Origin: Rivularia sp. PCC 7116
Lineage (GTDB): Bacteria; Cyanobacteriota; Cyanobacteriia; Cyanobacteriales; Nostocaceae
DNA length: 64,000 bases
NCBI RefSeq assembly: GCF_000316665.1
Contig: NC_019678.1
Span: 6,014,001-6,078,000, forward strand
Reading direction: 5' to 3'
The notes below the pieces were generated by a model that saw only the letters and a program-made list of their open reading frames with translations, was not told the DNA's origin and did not search any database. A program made the position numbers and the translations under genes. This document shows positions 1 to 9,095 of this stretch, piece by piece (position 1 is the first letter of the stretch; each line of letters begins with the position of its first letter).

Positions 1-407
1 CTTTGCTCCTGGTTTATCTCAACTAAACTATCGAATCCCAAAGCTGTATTTGCACCAGATATAAGACTACCAGCAATACCCGATAAAATTTCCGCGATCG
101 CAAATGCTGTAAAACCAGTTTGAAAGCAGTAAAACAATAATCCCAATGTCCAAACTAATCCCCCTGAAACTAAGCAAGCTTTTCTACCAAAAATATCTGC
201 AAAGTAACCAGAAGGTATTTCAAATATAAATATTGATAGCGATAAAATCGTTTTTAACAGCAAAGACTCCTCAAACGATAAACCATTATTTTCATAAAAA
301 AGAATAATCACCGGAATTGGAAACCAAGCAAACTCCAATCCTTTTAATATGTAAAGCTTCCATATATTAGACTTGATTGAATTAACGGTTTGGAGATTTA
401 CACCCAT
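1..407 (-). CDS. MFS transporter, N-terminal part (runs off the window)
   Basis: The reading frame is open from an ATG at 407 down to base 1, giving 135 residues of an incomplete protein. It shows hydrophobic helices (about residues 24-38, 50-65, 78-95 and 100-118). A major-facilitator motif A-like loop, GYFADIFGRK, sits at residues 67-76, where it belongs between helices 2 and 3. Substrate cannot be predicted. It lies downstream of ndhD on the same strand but beyond a strong hairpin terminator, so it is probably transcribed separately. No clear Shine-Dalgarno sequence is visible, so the exact start is uncertain. Confidence 0.75.
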   Translation of the reverse strand, partial: MGVNLQTVNSIKSNIWKLYILKGLEFAWFPIPVIILFYENNGLSFEESLLLKTILSLSIFIFEIPSGYFADIFGRKACLVSGGLVWTLGLLFYCFQTGFTAFAIAEILSGIAGSLISGANTALGFDSLVEINQEQ

Positions 408-532
408 ATTTTTGTTTATTGCTTTTATTTTTATCGAAATTATCTATAATGCCTCTCCCTTACTCTTCCTCCGCGCTCTTCGCGCTCTCTGCGGTTTTTT
501 AAATCATCTCTACCAGCAACGGAATAGTTACC

Positions 533-570
533 ACCCAAAAAAACAAGAGACGTTGCAGTGCAACGTCTCT
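533..570 (-). terminator. Hairpin terminator downstream of ndhD
   Basis: Perfect inverted repeat AGAGACGTTGCA (546-557) and TGCAACGTCTCT (559-570) with a one-base centre. On the minus strand it is followed by a run of seven T (complement of 539-545). It lies about 40 bases past the ndhD stop, so it fits an intrinsic terminator. The same palindrome type is a common dispersed repeat in cyanobacteria, so it may be a repeat that serves as terminator. Confidence 0.6.
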
Positions 571-609
571 ACATTATTAATTATTCAATCTTACCGTACT
601 ATCGAATTC

Positions 610-2292
610 TTATTTCACAGTCCCTAAAACCGGAACAACTTCCGCTTTCGCAATTTCAGGTGTCACATTTCCTCTTGCATAAACACCAGGATTACTTTCA
701 GCTATTTGAGCATAAGATTCTCTAACTTGAGCATTCACAGCTACCGTTTTTGCATCATATATCCCCATCGCAGCTTTAGGATAAAACCCAATTCCGATAA
801 TCAACACTAAGAAACAAGCGGCAATAAATACTTCCCGAGCGCTGGCATCTCTATAAACTGATTCACCTGGTAAAACGCAATCGGTACCGAAACAAGCTGT
901 ACCTTCTGCTTCTAAATTCTCAAATTTCTTATTATCAATGTCGCAAACAACTTTCCCTTCCCCGTAAAATACCTGTTTCAATAAATCAAGCAAATAAATC
1001 GGAGTTAAGATAATCCCTACCGAAGCTAAGAAAACCGTCACGATACAGAAAGTTGAGCTATAAATATCGCTGGTGGAAACACCAATTAATACAGAAAGCT
1101 CGCTGATAAATCCGCTCATTCCCGGAAGCGCTAAAGAAGCCATTGCTCCAATCGTAGATAATGCGAATACTTTCGGCATTACTTGTCCAATTCCACCCAT
1201 TTCATCCATCTTCATTGTATGGGTTCTATCGTAAGTTACCCCAGCCAAGAAGAATAATACCGATGCAATCAAACCGTGGGAAATCATCTGTAACATTGCT
1301 CCGTTAATTCCCAAATCTGTAAACGAAGCGATTCCTAACAGTACAAATCCCATGTGAGAAACTGACGAGTAAGCCAAACGTCGCTTCATATGAGTTTGAG
1401 CAAAGGAATTTAGGGCACCGTAAATTATATTAATTACTCCCAGGGTGGCTAAAACTGGTGCAAAGTAAATGTGTGCTTCGGTGAGCAATTCTAAATTAAG
1501 TCTAATTAATCCATATCCACCCATTTTCAACAACACACCAGCCAAAACCATTGATACGGGAGTCGAAGCTTCACCGTGAGCATCTGGCAACCATGTATGC
1601 AAGGGGAAGATTGCTAACTTAACGCCGAATGCAATTAGTAATCCTGCATAAAGCAGCAACTCGAAACCTAACGAATAATCCTTCGTTGCCAAAGCTGCGA
1701 TATCAAAAGTTACATTATCGCCACCATACAAAGCCATTGCGATCGCGGCAACTAAAATAAATATAGAAGCGGCTGCGGTGTAGAGTATGAACTTAGTTGC
1801 TGCATAACGTCGGTTTTTACCGCCCCAAATATTGACCAGTAAATATACGGGAACTAGTTCAACTTCCCACATAATAAAGAACAACATTAAATCCTGGGCA
1901 ACAAATACCCCAATCTGTGCTGAATACAGCACCAACATTAAAAAGTAGAATAGATGCGACCTGCGGTCAACTTGCCATGCCGAAAACATAGCCAGCGTCG
2001 TCACAAAACCCGCTAATAACACCAAAGGCACAGACAAACCATCGACGGAAACAGCCCAGTTGAAACCCAACTGAGGTACCCAAGCATAACTCTCCGCTAG
2101 TTGAAAACTTGCACTGCTTGCATCGTAATTCCGCCAAAAGGCAAAGCACATCATTAAAAAATCTGCCATCCCTACTCCGGTGGCATACCATCTCACGCGA
2201 TTACCACTTTTACTCGGTATAAACGGAATGAACGCAGAAGCAACAAGTGGAAATAAAACTATCGCGGTTAGCCAAGGAAAATGTTCCGCCAT
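610..2292 (-). CDS. ndhD: NAD(P)H-quinone oxidoreductase subunit 4 (NDH-1 NdhD)
   Basis: Proton-pumping membrane subunit of the cyanobacterial NDH-1 complex, used in respiration, cyclic electron flow or CO2 uptake depending on the paralogue. The 560-residue protein is a multi-helix antiporter-like subunit (Proton_antipo_M). It keeps the key glutamate E143 in [10 protein letters not shown] and the lysine K225 in [21 protein letters not shown] cysteine-containing extramembrane insert near residues 455-500 (CDIDNKKF to [11 protein letters not shown]) resembles the NdhD2-type paralogues, so D1/D2 rather than the CO2-uptake D3/D4 forms is likely. The ATG at 2292 ([10 protein letters not shown]) matches known NdhD N-termini; an in-frame TTG three codons upstream is the less likely start. 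No other ndh gene is adjacent. Confidence 0.93.
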   Translation of the reverse strand: MAEHFPWLTAIVLFPLVASAFIPFIPSKSGNRVRWYATGVGMADFLMMCFAFWRNYDASSASFQLAESYAWVPQLGFNWAVSVDGLSVPLVLLAGFVTTLAMFSAWQVDRRSHLFYFLMLVLYSAQIGVFVAQDLMLFFIMWEVELVPVYLLVNIWGGKNRRYAATKFILYTAAASIFILVAAIAMALYGGDNVTFDIAALATKDYSLGFELLLYAGLLIAFGVKLAIFPLHTWLPDAHGEASTPVSMVLAGVLLKMGGYGLIRLNLELLTEAHIYFAPVLATLGVINIIYGALNSFAQTHMKRRLAYSSVSHMGFVLLGIASFTDLGINGAMLQMISHGLIASVLFFLAGVTYDRTHTMKMDEMGGIGQVMPKVFALSTIGAMASLALPGMSGFISELSVLIGVSTSDIYSSTFCIVTVFLASVGIILTPIYLLDLLKQVFYGEGKVVCDIDNKKFENLEAEGTACFGTDCVLPGESVYRDASAREVFIAACFLVLIIGIGFYPKAAMGIYDAKTVAVNAQVRESYAQIAESNPGVYARGNVTPEIAKAEVVPVLGTVK

Positions 2293-2913
2293 GATTATCA
2301 ATAGTAAGAAATACTTATTTTATTATTAGCTGTATTTTACTAAACTTTGTAACGTTTTTTTAATAAATTTTTCTATGGGGTAATCATAGAGGGATGGCAA
2401 GGAGAGGGGAAACGTCTTTATTCATTAGAATTTCCGACAAGAATATGTTCTCGTCATTCCCCTGGTTTATTATCGAAATATTTGATTTTCAAAAGCCACT
2501 CATTTTTAACTGAGAATTGTTTACAAAAGTTTACACAAAAAATTATCAAAAATAATTTTTACGTTTATGTGTTTCTTGAAAGAGCAAAAAAACACATAAT
2601 TTTAGTTAATAAAAATTTAATCTTTAAATGTCTTTTAGTTAATTTATCAAGAAATAATTTAACTATCATAGGTATAAAGAGCTATCAAGAAAAGTTGCAG
2701 TACATAAAATAAAACGGAATAAAGCTACAGTCAGCGGGTTTTTCGCTTACCCAAAACATCTAACCCGTAATTCAAATAATAATTTTGTAGTAGAAAGCTG
2801 AAGAGTATTTATACGACCATCATTAATTCAAAACTGTAAAACTAAAAAAATTAATGAAGGCTTTGTTCGGGGTGTAGAAACAGTATCCACACTCATCAAA
2901 AAAGGAGAAAATA
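2293..2913. other. Intergenic region, no convincing gene
   Basis: AT-rich 620-base space between divergently transcribed ndhD and the peroxidase gene. A 76-codon open frame here is low-complexity with no homology I recognise. The only clear signal is the ribosome-binding site AAAGGAG just before the ATG at 2914. Promoters for both flanking genes must lie here, but no defined box stood out. Confidence 0.5.
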
Positions 2914-5900
2914 ATGATTCAATTCCGAACTATTAATGGTTCTGATAATCATCCAGAGAATTTAGGTGAAGCAGGTTCGTTATTAAGAAGACTGCTCAAA
3001 CCAGCTTATGAAGATGGGTTCAATTTACCCAGAGGTATTACCGAAAGCCAGCCTGGTAATCCTTTTATTGGGCCATCGCAACTTCCTAACCCCCGTAAAA
3101 TTAGTAATGCAATTTCTGCACAAACTAAATCCGTACCAAATTCAATCGATGCTAGCGACTGGATTTGGCAGTGGGGTCAGTTTCTCGACCACGATTTAGA
3201 TTTGAATGAAGGAGGTAATGAAGCGTTTTTTATTCCGGTGGATGCTGACGATCCAATTGCAGATAATCTTCCCCGCTTGGGTGTTGCTCAATCGCAATTA
3301 AACGTAAACGTAAATGCTAGGCAAGCTTCAGCATCTGCACTACAACCTTCAGGATTGATTCTTCCCTTCCTAGGCAATACCGCACCTGAAAATTTACCAG
3401 CAGTTGATAGCCTTGTTTCTAATGCCGAAGTTAGAGAAGAAAACGCAGAAGTTGGAATTGCTCAGTTAGAATCCCCCAGCCAGCGTCAAGCAGGTACTCC
3501 ATTTATTCCCTTAACTCGAATTACCGCCGCTCCCGGTACCGGAATAGAAGGAAAACCCCGGCAGCAGGTGAATCTAATTACTTCTTTTATTGATGGTTCC
3601 CAGGTATATGGCTCCGAAAAAGACCGAGCAGATTTTTTAAGAGCTAATAGTAGTGGGGAGTTAAAAAGCCAGAATATCAATGGTGAGGAACTACTACCGT
3701 TTAATACAGCTAATCCTCCCTTCCCTAATGGAAATCCGTTAGGATTGCCACAAGAAGAATTGTTTATAGCTGGCGATCCAAGGGCTAACGAACAAGTTGG
3801 ATTAACTGCCGCTCATACCTTATTTGTTAGAGAACATAATTCTATAGCTGAAGATATAGCTCGTAGAATCGCAGCTGGAGACTCTGACATTTTAAATTTG
3901 TTAGAGCATTCGGGATTATCGAAAAACGATTTTATCTATGAATCGGCTCGTAAAGTAATCGGCGCTCAAATTCAGCAAATTACTTATAACGATTATCTGC
4001 CACTGTTAATTGGTAAGAATTTAGTCGAAAATTATTCTGGCTACAAGCCAAATGTTGACCCTAGAATTAGTCAAGAATTTGCCAACGTCAGTTTTCGTTT
4101 GGGACATTCTCAACTTTCTCCAGAATTGCGCCGCGTTAATCCCGACGGTACTTCCGCCGGAACTATTCCGTTAGGAGAAGCCTTTTTTACGCCAGACAAA
4201 ATTATTAATAACGGTGCCGATTCTCTGCTGGCTGGTTTAACTACCCAACAATCCCAAGCAGTTGATAACTTGGTAGTAGATGGCGTGCGAAACTTCTTGT
4301 TTGGAGTTGGTACCGATGCTCCGGCAACCGGAGGATTTGATTTAGCAGCAGTGAATATTCAAAGGGGGAGAGATGTAGGTCTTCCGAGCTATAACGATGC
4401 TCGTAGGGCATTGGGATTGCGACCTGCGACAGCTTTTTTAACAACCGATAGACGGCAAGGGATTACATCAGATCCAGAAGTTGCAGCTAGATTTGCATCA
4501 ATTTATGATTCTGTAGAACAAGTTGATTTTTGGATTGGTGGAATATCCGAAGACCCCGTAAATGGTGGTTTAGTTGGCGAACTATTTAGTAAAGTTCTGA
4601 TCGACCAATTTACTAGACTTAGAGACGGCGATCGCTTCTTTTATTTGAATCAACTTGAGGATTTATTAGTTCTCGATCCAGATTTACAAACCACGACGCT
4701 CTCGGACATTATTAGTCGCAATACAGACCCGGATTACATAATTCAAGAAAACGCTTTTATCGTTCCTAACCTTAGTATTGATGACGCAAATAGTTCCAAG
4801 GAAGGATTGTTAGAGTTTGTAGTTAACTTATCAGATGTCAGCAGTTCTATTGTGACGGTAGACTTTGAAACTATTGACGGTACCGCTACAAAGGGAGAAG
4901 ATTACGCTGAAAGTAAAGGTACTTTAACTTTTAATCCCGGTGAAACCAGTAAAACAATCACCGTAAATCTTCTGAATAGTTCTGTATTAGAAGATAACGA
5001 AACCGTTTTAGTTAAGATAGATAATGCTAGCAACCAGAATATCGAAGATAACTTAGCTGTATCCAAACCGATTGTAAATCGTGAAATTAAGGGTACTGAC
5101 TTTAACGATTATTTAAAGGGTACTTTTGGTAACGATTTAATTGAAGGTTTGAGCGGTAACGACAAAATTTTCGGTAGATTTGGCAACGATTATCTCGATG
5201 GCGGAGAAGGTGACGATAAAATCAACGGTGATTCCAATTTTGGTAGAAGAAGCCAGCTAAATCGCAAGAGTTTTTCTACCGAGTTAAGTAACAATGACAT
5301 CCGTCAAAATCGCTTTAGCCGATTGGATAGCAATGATACTCAACTTGGTGGAAATGGTAACGATACCCTTAACGGCGGCTTCGGTAAAGACACTCAACTC
5401 GGTGGAGACGGTAACGATGTTCTGAATGGGGATTTTAAGTTTGGTGGATTTAGTAGAAATAGTTATCGTCAAAATAGACAAATTGAATCAAACAACCTCT
5501 CAAATTTAGTTAGCAAACCTAAAAATATTGAATTTGGTTCTGGTTTTCTTAATAGCGATGATGTCCAAATTGGCGGAAACGGCAATGATACCCTTAACGG
5601 TGGCTTCGGTGACGATGAATTAACCGGTGTCGGCAATCAATTTGGTATGGGTGAAATTGATAACTTAACCGGGGGATTCGGAAGAGATACTTTTAGTTTA
5701 GGAGATAAAAACAACGTCTTCTACCAAGGGAAAGGAATCTTTGACTACGCCTTAATTACAGATTTCCGAGCTAGTCAGGATACTATCGTGCTAAAAGGTG
5801 AAGCATCCGATTACGTATTGGGAGCCATTGACAATAGTGAATTACCCAGAGGAACAGGTTTATATTTTGATGCCAATAAATCTGGAGATTTTACAGTTGG

Positions 5901-5970
5901 AGTTGATGATTTGATTGCTGTGGTAACTCAAAAGATATCTAACTTTGAGCAAGGATTTAGTTTCGTTTGA
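2914..5970 (+). CDS. Secreted animal-type heme peroxidase with Calx-beta and RTX repeats (peroxicin-like)
   Basis: A 1018-residue protein of the cyclooxygenase/myeloperoxidase superfamily. Residues about 1-610 are the An_peroxidase domain: distal GQFLDHD with Q89, heme-linking D92 and distal H93; catalytic R290 and heme-linking E293 in AGDPRANEQ; proximal H398 in FRLGHSQ. All residues needed for a covalently bound heme are present. Residues about 618-715 form a Calx-beta domain, and about 727-915 carry RTX nonapeptides (GNDxLxGG), interrupted by Ser/Asn/Arg-rich linkers. The C-terminal 100 residues resemble the uncleaved export end of type I secretion substrates; there is no N-terminal signal peptide. 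This layout matches the bacterial peroxicins. It probably oxidises halides or thiocyanate outside the cell (inferred). A strong AAAGGAG precedes the ATG. No secretion genes are adjacent. Confidence 0.93.
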   Translation: MIQFRTINGSDNHPENLGEAGSLLRRLLKPAYEDGFNLPRGITESQPGNPFIGPSQLPNPRKISNAISAQTKSVPNSIDASDWIWQWGQFLDHDLDLNEGGNEAFFIPVDADDPIADNLPRLGVAQSQLNVNVNARQASASALQPSGLILPFLGNTAPENLPAVDSLVSNAEVREENAEVGIAQLESPSQRQAGTPFIPLTRITAAPGTGIEGKPRQQVNLITSFIDGSQVYGSEKDRADFLRANSSGELKSQNINGEELLPFNTANPPFPNGNPLGLPQEELFIAGDPRANEQVGLTAAHTLFVREHNSIAEDIARRIAAGDSDILNLLEHSGLSKNDFIYESARKVIGAQIQQITYNDYLPLLIGKNLVENYSGYKPNVDPRISQEFANVSFRLGHSQLSPELRRVNPDGTSAGTIPLGEAFFTPDKIINNGADSLLAGLTTQQSQAVDNLVVDGVRNFLFGVGTDAPATGGFDLAAVNIQRGRDVGLPSYNDARRALGLRPATAFLTTDRRQGITSDPEVAARFASIYDSVEQVDFWIGGISEDPVNGGLVGELFSKVLIDQFTRLRDGDRFFYLNQLEDLLVLDPDLQTTTLSDIISRNTDPDYIIQENAFIVPNLSIDDANSSKEGLLEFVVNLSDVSSSIVTVDFETIDGTATKGEDYAESKGTLTFNPGETSKTITVNLLNSSVLEDNETVLVKIDNASNQNIEDNLAVSKPIVNREIKGTDFNDYLKGTFGNDLIEGLSGNDKIFGRFGNDYLDGGEGDDKINGDSNFGRRSQLNRKSFSTELSNNDIRQNRFSRLDSNDTQLGGNGNDTLNGGFGKDTQLGGDGNDVLNGDFKFGGFSRNSYRQNRQIESNNLSNLVSKPKNIEFGSGFLNSDDVQIGGNGNDTLNGGFGDDELTGVGNQFGMGEIDNLTGGFGRDTFSLGDKNNVFYQGKGIFDYALITDFRASQDTIVLKGEASDYVLGAIDNSELPRGTGLYFDANKSGDFTVGVDDLIAVVTQKISNFEQGFSFV

Positions 5971-5974
5971 TTTA

Positions 5975-6085
5975 ACCTCACCCCGCCCTTACGGGCACCC
6001 CTCTCCTTGTTAAGGGAGAGGGGGTAGTTTTAACTCGTTCCCAGCTTCCAAGCTGGGAATGCAATTCATAGAGGCTCTGCCTCTT
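5975..6085. repeat. Triple hairpin dispersed repeat downstream of the peroxidase gene
   Basis: Three stem-loops in series: an ACCTCACCCC lead with CTCTCC / GGGAGAG arms (about 5998-6024), the perfect palindrome TTCCCAGCTT / AAGCTGGGAA (6038-6047 and 6050-6059), and AGAGGC / GCCTCT (6070-6075 and 6079-6084). The first unit recurs inside the reading frame at 31489-31525. It probably ends transcription of the peroxidase gene, although no clear T-run follows. Confidence 0.6.
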
Positions 6086-6213
6086 GTTAAAACTGATGCA
6101 AAAATTTATTATTATGATTTTTAATCAAACAACTATCTTTACTTTTCTTCATATTTTGTCACAATATAGATATTAGCCATATATCCAACTTATATAAATC
6201 AAGTTAAAATTCT

Positions 6214-6693
6214 ATGTCTTCCTCAACCAGTACGATAAACAATTCCAACCAAAATTTTAATCAAACTTGGGAAATCAAACTGCTTTACGACGGTGAATGT
6301 CCCCTTTGTTTGCGAGAAGTTAATTTTTTGCAAAAGAAAGATGCTGGGAGAGGAAAAGTTGCATTTGTAGATATTGCAGCAGACGATTATAACCCCGAAG
6401 AAAATGCTGGCATTGATTTTGAGACGGCGATGGGAAGAATTCATGGCATATTAGCCGATGGTACGGTAATTAAAAACGTTGAAGTGTTCCGGAGAGTGTA
6501 CGAAACTTTAGGGATGGGTTGGGTTTACGCAATTACCAAGCTGCCGATTTTGGGAGCGATCGCCAACTTTATTTACGGTATTTGGGCGGATTTACGTTTA
6601 AAATTGACGGGAAGACCAAATTTAGAAACTGTGATTAAACAACGCCAGGAAAAACTTGGTTGTGATGAAGAAGGGCGTTGTCGGGTGGATTGA
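6214..6693 (+). CDS. DCC-family (DUF393) thiol-disulfide oxidoreductase-like protein
   Basis: A 159-residue protein of the DUF393/DCC family (PF04134). The defining motif YDGECPLC is at residues 25-32, with the CPLC pair C29/C32 placed like a thioredoxin active site after the first strand. The C-terminal half contains the conserved YAITKLPILGAIANFIYGIWADLRLKLTGR segment in pieces, which may touch the membrane. Family members are presumed redox proteins, but no substrate is established. A Ser/Asn/Gln-rich stretch of about 20 residues precedes the domain, so the true start could be a little further in. It stands alone between the peroxidase and a mobile element. Confidence 0.85.
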   Translation: MSSSTSTINNSNQNFNQTWEIKLLYDGECPLCLREVNFLQKKDAGRGKVAFVDIAADDYNPEENAGIDFETAMGRIHGILADGTVIKNVEVFRRVYETLGMGWVYAITKLPILGAIANFIYGIWADLRLKLTGRPNLETVIKQRQEKLGCDEEGRCRVD

Positions 6694-6700
6694 TATCAAA

Positions 6701-6728
6701 TTGGTAATTGGTAATTGGTAATTGGTAA
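6701..6728. repeat. Short tandem heptamer repeat (TTGGTAA x4)
   Basis: Four exact copies of a seven-base unit immediately after the DUF393 gene. The same unit in the opposite orientation (ATTACCA) occurs four times at 23841-23868. Heptamer short tandem repeats are typical of heterocystous cyanobacterial genomes. Confidence 0.85.
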
Positions 6729-6809
6729 TGGGGCTAGCAACTGTTAGCTAATTTCTACCCAAAGCTGGACAAAACTACCGGAATGTCCATATAATCGTCT
6801 GTAGTAATA

Positions 6810-7463
6810 ATGGTAGTTACTATGGACAGAATTCAAAGCGAGATGACAGTCAGTATTGGGGAGGCGGCTGAAAAACTAGGAGTCTCGGTTAAGACGATTA
6901 GAAGATGGTCGGATGCAGGAAGACTGGGTTGTGAACGAACACCTAGCGGGCATCGTAGGTATTATATCTCGGACATTTTGCGCTTGAGCGTCAAACCCGA
7001 GAGAGAAGAGCGCAAAACAATCGTATATGGTCGCGTTTCAAGTCATGACCAAAAAGAAGATTTGGTACGACAAATAGAAGTTTTATCTCAGTTGTGCGTC
7101 GCAAAAGGTTGGGGATACGAAGTTATACAGGACTTAGGTAGTGGGTTGAACTACAAGAAAAAAGGCTTGAAAAAACTTCTAAAATTAATATTGACGAATC
7201 AAGTTGAAAGGCTTGTTCTTACCCACAAAGACAGGTTGTTGAGATTTGGCTCCGAGCTTGTTTTTGCGATGTGTGATGAGTTTCAAACCGAAGTAGTCAT
7301 CATCAACAAAACTAAAGAAGACAGTACTTTCGAGGCAGAGCTAGTTAGGGACATGATAGAGCTTGTCACAGTATTTTCCGCTAGGCTTTACGGTTCTAGA
7401 AGTAGGAAGAATCAAAAACTTGTAGATAATATGGTCAAATCTGTACAAGAAAGCTTAACATAA
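6810..7463 (+). CDS. tnpA: IS607 family serine recombinase (TnpA)
   Basis: A 217-residue transposase with an N-terminal MerR-like helix-turn-helix (about residues 14-60; GEAAEKLGVSVKTIRRW, then a TPSGHRRY wing), followed by a serine-recombinase catalytic domain. The active-site serine is S77 in YGRVSSHDQ, and the LTHKDRLLRFG block of resolvases is present. Length and domain order match IS607 TnpA, in which the DNA-binding domain precedes the catalytic one. It catalyses strand exchange through a circular intermediate. A second Met at codon 5 (MDRIQSEM) or codon 12 could be the actual start. tnpB starts 75 bases downstream. Confidence 0.92.
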   Translation: MVVTMDRIQSEMTVSIGEAAEKLGVSVKTIRRWSDAGRLGCERTPSGHRRYYISDILRLSVKPEREERKTIVYGRVSSHDQKEDLVRQIEVLSQLCVAKGWGYEVIQDLGSGLNYKKKGLKKLLKLILTNQVERLVLTHKDRLLRFGSELVFAMCDEFQTEVVIINKTKEDSTFEAELVRDMIELVTVFSARLYGSRSRKNQKLVDNMVKSVQESLT

Positions 7464-7538
7464 ATTTAAGCCAAGGATTGAGTAAAGGGAGCTTTGGGGA
7501 TATTATATGAATAGGTCGAACAAACACAGGAGTTTCAA

Positions 7539-9056
7539 ATGGGTATTAAGACATTCACCGCAGAGCTACAAAAACCTTTGGTTCCCTTTGCTATTAAATA
7601 CTCCAAAAAGCACAAAGCTACCAGAAACAGAGCTATGAGGCTTGTTACTGGAGATTTATCCAAAACTAAACAAAACCAAGAGTTACAAAAATTGGGCTAT
7701 AACAAGCGTCAGGCGAACTCTCTACTGATAGATATAGAAGGTAAAATTGGTTCTGCTAAGGAATGCCGTGAAGCTCATATTGAAACTCTAGAAGGAAAAA
7801 TAAAATCTGCTGAAGAACAAATAACTGAATGGGAAGAAAAGCTAGGTAAATTAGAGTACGCTTGTTGTGGTGTTCGTCGTAACCAGTTTAAATCTAGACA
7901 GCACGAATTGAGGTTTAAAATCCATCACAAGCGTCGCTATGTTTTAGCCCAAAAAAGAAAACTGGAAAAGCTCAGAGAAGCCCCAATACAAGTAAACTTT
8001 GGTACTGAGTACAATTTTTCTTTAGTTGGCAGCCAAGGAGAATCTAATGGTAATCAGATATGCCAATACGACTCTAAAAAGAAGTCTTTAAAGATTCGTG
8101 TCCCTGCGGAGTTTGAATCCGAGTTTGGGAAGTATGTTTCCGCTAACCTTGAGTTTGCTTACGGGCAGGATTGTATTGAAGCGGCTTTAATGCGTCGTTC
8201 TGTTAACCGTAAAAATCTAGAGACAATTCCTGCGGGTAAAGGTGAATCCCTTTCTTGGAGAATTTTCTTTAAAAACAATCGTTGGTATATAGCGGTTTCT
8301 ATAGAAGTCACAGAAGTGCCTTTACAGTCCAAACCAGTTAGATATGGCTGTATCGGAGTTGATTTGAATCCCGGCGTTGTTGGTTGGTGTTACGTCGATT
8401 TTAACGGTAATCCCGTAGCCAAAGGTCAGATAAAGCTTAACTTACATTCTCGTCGTTCCGGGCAGGTAAAAGCTGAGCTTTCTGATGCAATAAAACAATT
8501 AATCCTACTAGCTCAGTTATACGGATGCGCGATAGTTATTGAAAACCTTTCTTTCTCTGCTAAAAAGAAGCGCATGAGAGAAGAAGGTCGTAGGTACTCT
8601 AGAATGCTCAACTTCTTTGCTTACTCTACATTTAATGAGGTTTTACAATCACAAGCCAGAAAGGGTATCCAAGTAATTAAAGTTAATTCTGCTTACTCTT
8701 CATTGATCGGATTAACTAAATTTATGTCCCTGTACGGTATGAGTTCTGATACCGCCGCAGGACTAGTCTTAGCTCGTAGAGCTATGAGACTTAGCGAATC
8801 TGTACCTACCCATTTCGCTCTCCCGGCTGTGATGGTCGTTGGTAGACACGTATGGAGTTCATGGTACAGAATTAATAAGTCGCTCGGTTCGGTTCGCCGA
8901 CACGAGTTCTTTAACCAACAGACGTTAACAGCGTACCTCAGCCATTACTCTACAAGCGGAAAGCTTGTGGAGGTGGGTAAATCAGAAGTGATTCCGGTTG
9001 AGGAACCCAGTGAGAATCTGGGCTGTAATCCCGAACTAGTCGTTAAGGTCGGGTGA
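7539..9056 (+). CDS. tnpB: TnpB-related RNA-guided nuclease-like protein, no zinc finger
   Basis: A 505-residue TnpB/OrfB-like protein. The RuvC-like triad looks intact: D275 in GVDLNPG, E335 in VIENLSF and D404 in SSDTAAGLVLARR. The usual four-cysteine zinc ribbon between the second and third acidic residues is absent: residues 336-403 contain no Cys. The N-terminal 170 residues include a long Lys/Glu-rich helical region. The protein is longer than the usual 400 residues, with about 95 extra residues after D404. This fits the cyanobacterial TnpB-related group. TnpB proteins are programmable DNA nucleases guided by an RNA from the element's right end; activity here is inferred. AGGAG lies 8 bases before the ATG. 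Confidence 0.85.
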   Translation: MGIKTFTAELQKPLVPFAIKYSKKHKATRNRAMRLVTGDLSKTKQNQELQKLGYNKRQANSLLIDIEGKIGSAKECREAHIETLEGKIKSAEEQITEWEEKLGKLEYACCGVRRNQFKSRQHELRFKIHHKRRYVLAQKRKLEKLREAPIQVNFGTEYNFSLVGSQGESNGNQICQYDSKKKSLKIRVPAEFESEFGKYVSANLEFAYGQDCIEAALMRRSVNRKNLETIPAGKGESLSWRIFFKNNRWYIAVSIEVTEVPLQSKPVRYGCIGVDLNPGVVGWCYVDFNGNPVAKGQIKLNLHSRRSGQVKAELSDAIKQLILLAQLYGCAIVIENLSFSAKKKRMREEGRRYSRMLNFFAYSTFNEVLQSQARKGIQVIKVNSAYSSLIGLTKFMSLYGMSSDTAAGLVLARRAMRLSESVPTHFALPAVMVVGRHVWSSWYRINKSLGSVRRHEFFNQQTLTAYLSHYSTSGKLVEVGKSEVIPVEEPSENLGCNPELVVKVG

Positions 9057-9095
9057 TGTTGTACAGATATATCCAGATTTGGGTACATTTGTCCA
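8950..9095 (+). ncRNA. Candidate omega (right-end) RNA of the IS607 element
   Basis: Three hairpins follow one another across the 3' end of tnpB: CTACAAGC/GCTTGTGG (8950-8957, 8963-8970), CCCAG/CTGGG (9006-9010, 9018-9022) and CCCGA/TCGGG (9030-9034, 9049-9053). They run up to the element's right-end motif. TnpB guide RNAs are known to overlap the tnpB 3' end and finish in flanking DNA, so the position fits. The RNA itself is inferred; its 5' end is unknown. Confidence 0.4.

Larger units (their letters stand above)
6756..9095 (+). mobile_element. IS607-family insertion sequence
   Basis: Contains an IS607-type serine recombinase gene and a TnpB-type gene in the usual order. Inverted subterminal motifs bracket it: TACCCAAAGCTGGA at 6756-6769 faces TCCAGATTTGGGTA at 9072-9085 (13 of 14 matching). 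An overlapping TGGACAAAACTACC (6766-6779) faces GGTACATTTGTCCA (9082-9095; 11 of 14). The true ends probably lie within about 20 bases of these motifs; IS607 elements make no target duplication, so exact borders need an empty site. Both genes are intact, so the element may be active. Confidence 0.8.

Noticed and set aside
373-627. 84-codon plus-strand open frame
   Set aside because: It overlaps the partial MFS gene and the ndhD terminator hairpin, and its translation is mostly repeat sequence.
2482-2712. 76-codon frame between ndhD and the peroxidase gene
   Set aside because: Low-complexity Lys/Asn/Ile-rich translation from AT-rich DNA, no ribosome-binding site and no family resemblance.
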